Both the position numbers and the translations under genes were made by a program. Below the pieces are notes generated by a model. The model made no database searches. It saw only the letters and a list, made by a program, of their open reading frames with translations, and had not been told where the DNA came from. From the NCBI GenBank assembly GCA_039707465.1, contig CM077644.1:82086875-82150874 (forward strand): a DNA stretch of 64,000 bases, read 5' to 3'. The stretch's first letter is position 1. The number at the start of each line of letters is the position of its first letter. Below, one piece after another: positions 60,462 through 64,000 of this stretch. Origin of the DNA: Rhabdophis nuchalis. Lineage: Eukaryota > Chordata > Lepidosauria > Squamata > Natricidae.

Positions 60462-60839
60462 AACTATGTATGAATGTATATATGTTGTTGGATGACATGG
60501 ACTTTTTTACTGAACCAGGAAGGCTGTACTTATGAGAACAGACTTCTTTTTAATTGTCATATTAGTAATAATGCTATATGTACGTGATACAGCTGTTTTA
60601 TTTACTCCTCTTTATTTATTTTTAATTTTTCAATTTGATTATGCTTATAAAACTTTTAACCTTTTTCAGTTGAATTTTTGGGGTACAAAATCGTTTTACC
60701 CTTAGTGATGGAAAAGAAAAGCTTAATGTTCCAAATAGATTATACGATTCAGTCGTACACTTTTACCTGGGTACAGATCCATGTCACTGCTATCATGGAA
60801 ACCAGGCAAAAATATCCCAAGAAGGATGCCTTGCGACAG

Positions 60840-61016
60840 CAGCGGTCCCCAATCTTTTGAGTACCAGGAACCGCGGAGAAAGGTTTTTCCACGGATTCCA
60901 CACAAATGGTTTTGTGTGCTGCCTGCATCCCATAGGTGGGGTTTCACTTGATTGGTCTGGTTTCTGGCATGCCACGGACTGGTACTGGTCCGTGGACCAG
61001 AGGTTGGGGACCTCTG
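60840..61016. mobile_element. hAT MITE, CAGCGGTCCCCAATC family
   Basis: Starts CAGCGGTCCCCAATCTTTTG and ends AGGTTGGGGACCTCTG, inverted repeats. Interior words CCACGGACTGGTACTGGTCC and GTGGACCAGAGG. The flanks TGCGACAG and CTCTACAG match only partly as a duplication. Confidence 0.7.
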
Positions 61017-61763
61017 CTCTACAGCATCCACCCAGCAAGTCTTGACTTTTTAAGTTTATTGATATAACTCTATAATAAAACATAGTTCGGGTGTCCTGAA
61101 AGGAGAATTGCAAGATTATTAGAAATATCAGATCTATGCTGCAAAACTCTGGATGAAGCCTAACTGGTAGGAAAGCGATGTAGCCAAGCCACAGGAATAA
61201 TTAGATTAATAATAAACCTGATCACATATCAATGCATTGATAGAGCAAAGAAGCAGGTCTTTACCTTTGTCTGATCAAATAGCTAAGAAAAGCTACTTTG
61301 CTCTTTCCAAATATACTATGAATCAGAATGAAAGCACATTACTTGTTTTGGTCATTAGATAGCATTATCTCTGTGGAATGCCAATTCATATCTCTTTGTG
61401 CTATGCACGGTTCTCACATACGGCATTTTAATAATCTTCATGCTGTGCTATGAATTTGTAAGTAGCCTGAGAGTGGAAAAGCACCACAGGACCATATGTT
61501 TTTTTTTTAAGTTTATTTTCATTATTGTACTTAAGGAGGTATAGTTAGAAAGAACGGGAAATAAAAGTAGCAATAGCAATTTGGGGAGTAAAATATTGCA
61601 GGTAAAGAATTTGCAACCTTAAAGGGAATGAGAAAAAGGTTTCCGATTCATTATGAAAAAGGGTATTTTCATCCAGGATTATTTTTCACAATCCTCCATA
61701 GTAACCTATACTGTAGATAGTTTCTGTGAATGATATACCAATTTCATTGTAAATTTTAGTACA

Positions 61764-61769
61764 ATGACA

Positions 61770-61845
<76 letters not shown>
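61764..61845. repeat. (ATG)n-(ATT)n microsatellite
   Basis: About 16 GAT/ATG units followed by about 10 ATT units, directly touching the 5' truncation point of the next LINE piece. Confidence 0.9.
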
Positions 61846-62220
61846 GCCGGTTGGCGGCTCCCAGGGGAAGGGCCTTCTCTGTGGTGGGCCCTACCCTCTG
61901 GAATGGCCTACCTTCCGACCTCCGTTCCATCACAGACCTCCGCTTGTTTCGCCGGCACCTAAAAACTTTTTATTTTCATCTGGCCGGCCTAGCATGATCT
62001 ACTCCACACCCATTATTTTATAACAAATCAAAACTGTAATTTGGGTTTTAAATTTAAACTTATTTTAAGTTAAGCAGGATATGGATTTAATTTCGTTATT
62101 ATTTAATAATATTTTGTATTTATGTATAATTGATTTTAAATCTCTGTTCGCCGCCCCGAGTCCCTTTATGGTGAGCTGGGTGCGGGCTATAAATGTGAAA
62201 AAATAAATAAATAAATAAAT
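61846..62220 (+). pseudogene. L2/CR1-superfamily LINE 3' end, 5' truncated
   Basis: Begins inside the coding end (CCGGTTGGCGGCTCCCAGGG; R-A-F-S-V-V-G-P-T-L-W-N-G-L-P), with 3' UTR CCGCCCCGAGTCCCTTTATG and (AAAT)n tail. It is close in sequence to 46080-46445. Confidence 0.8.
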
Positions 62221-62231
62221 AATAATTATTA

Positions 62232-62425
62232 TTATATATGGAAGTTGAGTTTGTAACCCCATGTACTATGCTATTCCTGCCCATAATTTCTGCCACTTCT
62301 TGTTCATTCGGTAAGCCGTGTTCAACTCTTTGCAACACTATGGACCACAGAACACCAGTGGAACCCCTCCTCCACCGTCTCATAGAGTTTGCCCAAATTC
62401 ATTACATCAATAAGATTATTTAGGT
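62232..62425 (-). mobile_element. BovB (RTE) LINE 3' end fragment, minus strand
   Basis: GTGTTCAACTCTTTGCAACA, CTATGGACCACAGAACACCA and CTCCACCGTCTCATAGAGTT are the antisense of the BovB 3' end, where the sense strand has a V-A-K-S/tail region and the GCAAAGAGTCGGACA-type end. It is strongly 5' truncated. Confidence 0.6.
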
Positions 62426-64000
62426 GCAGGTGCGAGGGGAGACAGGTTTCTTTTTCCCGGTTGGGGGCACAAGGCCCTTGCTTACAAGCGGTAAGATGCC
62501 ACAACCCCCGCAGGCTAGGTGGTCAGGGATTACAGAGCCAGGGCCCGAGGCTAATGTTTTGTAACGCCAGGTCCGTGGTCAACAAAGCCCCCCTCATCCA
62601 CGACCTTGTGTCGGAGGGGGAGCCGGACCTGGTGGGAATAGCGGAGACCTGGCTGGGCCATGAGGGAGGACTTCCCCTCGTAGAAATGTGCCCGCCAGGT
62701 TACCGTGCTTTTCATCAGCCACGGGCCCTAGGCAGGGGTGGAGATGTAGCGGTTATTGTTAGGGAAAGTCTTGAGCCGAGAGAGACCACTGTACCACAGA
62801 CCACCGGCTGTGAGTCCCTCTGTGTGAAGTGGGGCCTAGGGAGGCAGTTGGGTGTGCTGATTGTATACCTGGCTCCCCGCTATGTAACAGCAGCCCTGCT
62901 CCTTGAGGTGATTGCCGAGATGGCGGTTGAGACCCCCAGACTGGTTGTCATGGGGGACTTCAACCTGCCATCGGTAGGCAAATCATCAGAGGCAGCTCGG
63001 GAGTTCATGGCCTCCATGACGGCCATGGACCTGACCCAAATAATTCAGGGCCCCACACACGAAGGAGGACACACGCTGGACTTAATTTTTGTCTCTGGTC
63101 AGTGGAAGAGTGATCTGGGTATAGGGGACGTAGCCACCATACCCCTGTCATGGTCAGACCACTCACTTCTCCGGCTCGACTTTCCAATCGCCACACCCCA
63201 CCGCAGGGAGGCGGAACTGGATTCACCTATATGGTTCCGCCCCAAGCGCCTGATGGACCTGGATAGGTTCCAGACGATGCTTGGGCCATTACCTGTGTCC
63301 TTGACCTGCGCCCCGACGGAGGACCTGGTGGCCGCATGGAATACTGCGGCCACGGGAGCCTTGGATCGGGTCGCGCCCTTGCGGCCTCTCCTGCGGCGAC
63401 GAGTCACCCAGGCTCCCTGGTTTACCGAGGAGCTGAGGGGGATGAAGCGCCACAAGAGACGTCTAGAGAGGAGATGGAGATCCACACGGTCTGAATCTGA
63501 CCGAACACAGGTGAGAGCCCATTTACGGACTTATCTTGTGGCGTTGAGAGTGGCTAAAGTCATCATTGTGCCACTCTCATTGCATCCGTAGATAACCACC
63601 CTGCCGCCCTGTTTAGGGTGACCCGCTCCCTCCTTCAACAGAGGGCGCGGGAAGCCCCTTTGCAGGGTAGAGCAGAGGAATTTGGGGAATATCTGCAGGA
63701 TAAAATCGCTCAGATTCGGAGCGAGTTGGCCTCCATCGAAAGTGGCCCAGTGGGATGCCCCGAGGCAGATCTTGAGACAGTTTTGTGGGAAGAGTTTGAC
63801 TCTGTTACTTCCGAAGATATGGACAGGTTACATGGGAGACTGCAAGCTACCACATGTTTATTGGACCCGTGTCCCTCCTGGCTTGTACTGGCATCCTGGG
63901 AGGTTACATGAGGCTGGCTCCAGGAGGTGGTCAACGCTTCCTTGAGTGAAGGGTTCTTGCCGGCCTCCCTTAAAGAGGCGGTGGTGAGACCCCTCCTCAA
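62426..64000 (+). pseudogene. L2/CR1-superfamily LINE, 5' part: endonuclease and start of RT (leaves the window)
   Basis: The first in-frame ATG is 62554 (MFCNARSVVNKA). The frame is open to 63591 and holds an apurinic-type (EEP) endonuclease: N in CNARS, E in GIAETWL, D in VVMGDFNLPS and the SDHSLLRLDF end. After a frameshift near 63570 the protein continues in another frame (LLQQRAREAPLQGRAEEFGE, LQDKIAQIRSEL), meets an in-frame TGA at about 63909-63911, then goes on as LQEVVNASLSEGFLPASL, the beginning of RT. So there are at least two lesions and it is not functional as it stands. The 5' end appears complete (GC-rich leader from about 62426); the 3' part lies outside. Confidence 0.8.

Larger units (their letters stand above)
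12569..64000 (+). other. ST6GALNAC3: Intron 2 of ST6GALNAC3 (5' part)
   Basis: This is inferred from the donor GTAAGG at 12569 and from finding no later exon. In mammals this gene has very long introns, so more than 51 kb is expected. Stretches where I see nothing recognisable: 13360-14150, 15120-16600, 16800-17870, 18270-21155, 21295-23690, 25210-27035, 27410-28385, 28435-29605, 33070-33940, 35840-37150, 38130-38955, 39310-39600, 41445-42735, 43855-45185, 46610-47830, 48540-49600, 50190-51670, 52385-52575, 58615-59450, 60465-60835 and 61020-61760. Confidence 0.7.

Overview
The window is a stretch of vertebrate nuclear DNA, most likely from a squamate reptile (a snake is my best guess; lizard not excluded). 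The evidence is the repeat mix: CR1 and L2-type LINEs ending in CCGCCCCGAGTC...(AAAT)n, a BovB fragment, tRNA-derived SINEs with an ATTGCT tail, many hAT and TA-flanked MITEs, a SPIN copy, a Penelope-like remnant and an intact DIRS element. There is no bacterial gene organisation, and most open frames are chance or repeat-derived.

The only host coding sequence I can support is one 195-bp exon at 12374-12568 on the + strand. It encodes the signal anchor and stem of an alpha-2,6-sialyltransferase and matches exon 2 of ST6GALNAC3. Bases 1-12373 are therefore read as intron 1 and 12569-64000 as intron 2 of that gene, both incomplete. I saw no other exon.

Region by region. 1-9 kb: hAT MITEs, one with an internal minisatellite (2670-3643) and one containing a foldback with arms of about 310-330 bp (7761-9049), a decayed LINE, and a TACCGT-ended MITE. 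9-18 kb: solo-LTR-like pieces, a 440-bp AAT/ATT/AATATT microsatellite, the exon, and several TA-flanked MITEs, two of them broken by later insertions. 18-29 kb: mostly unrecognised intron, one palindromic MITE, an old CR1. 29-36 kb: L2 3' end, a decayed Tc1-like transposon carrying a hAT insertion, MITEs, a LINE RT fragment. 36-52 kb: LTR-like segments, a SINE split by SPIN, a Penelope remnant, L2 tails and MITEs. 52578-58613: a complete DIRS retrotransposon with GAG-like, RT/RNase H/methyltransferase-like and tyrosine recombinase frames, all open, plus inverted terminal repeats and an internal complementary region. 59-64 kb: L2 copies, a BovB fragment and the 5' part of an L2/CR1-superfamily LINE that runs out of the window.

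The nesting gives a relative order of insertion: TA-flanked MITE before hAT MITE, LTR or L2 tail; SINE before SPIN; Tc1 before hAT. The DIRS element is the most likely young and functional mobile system here.
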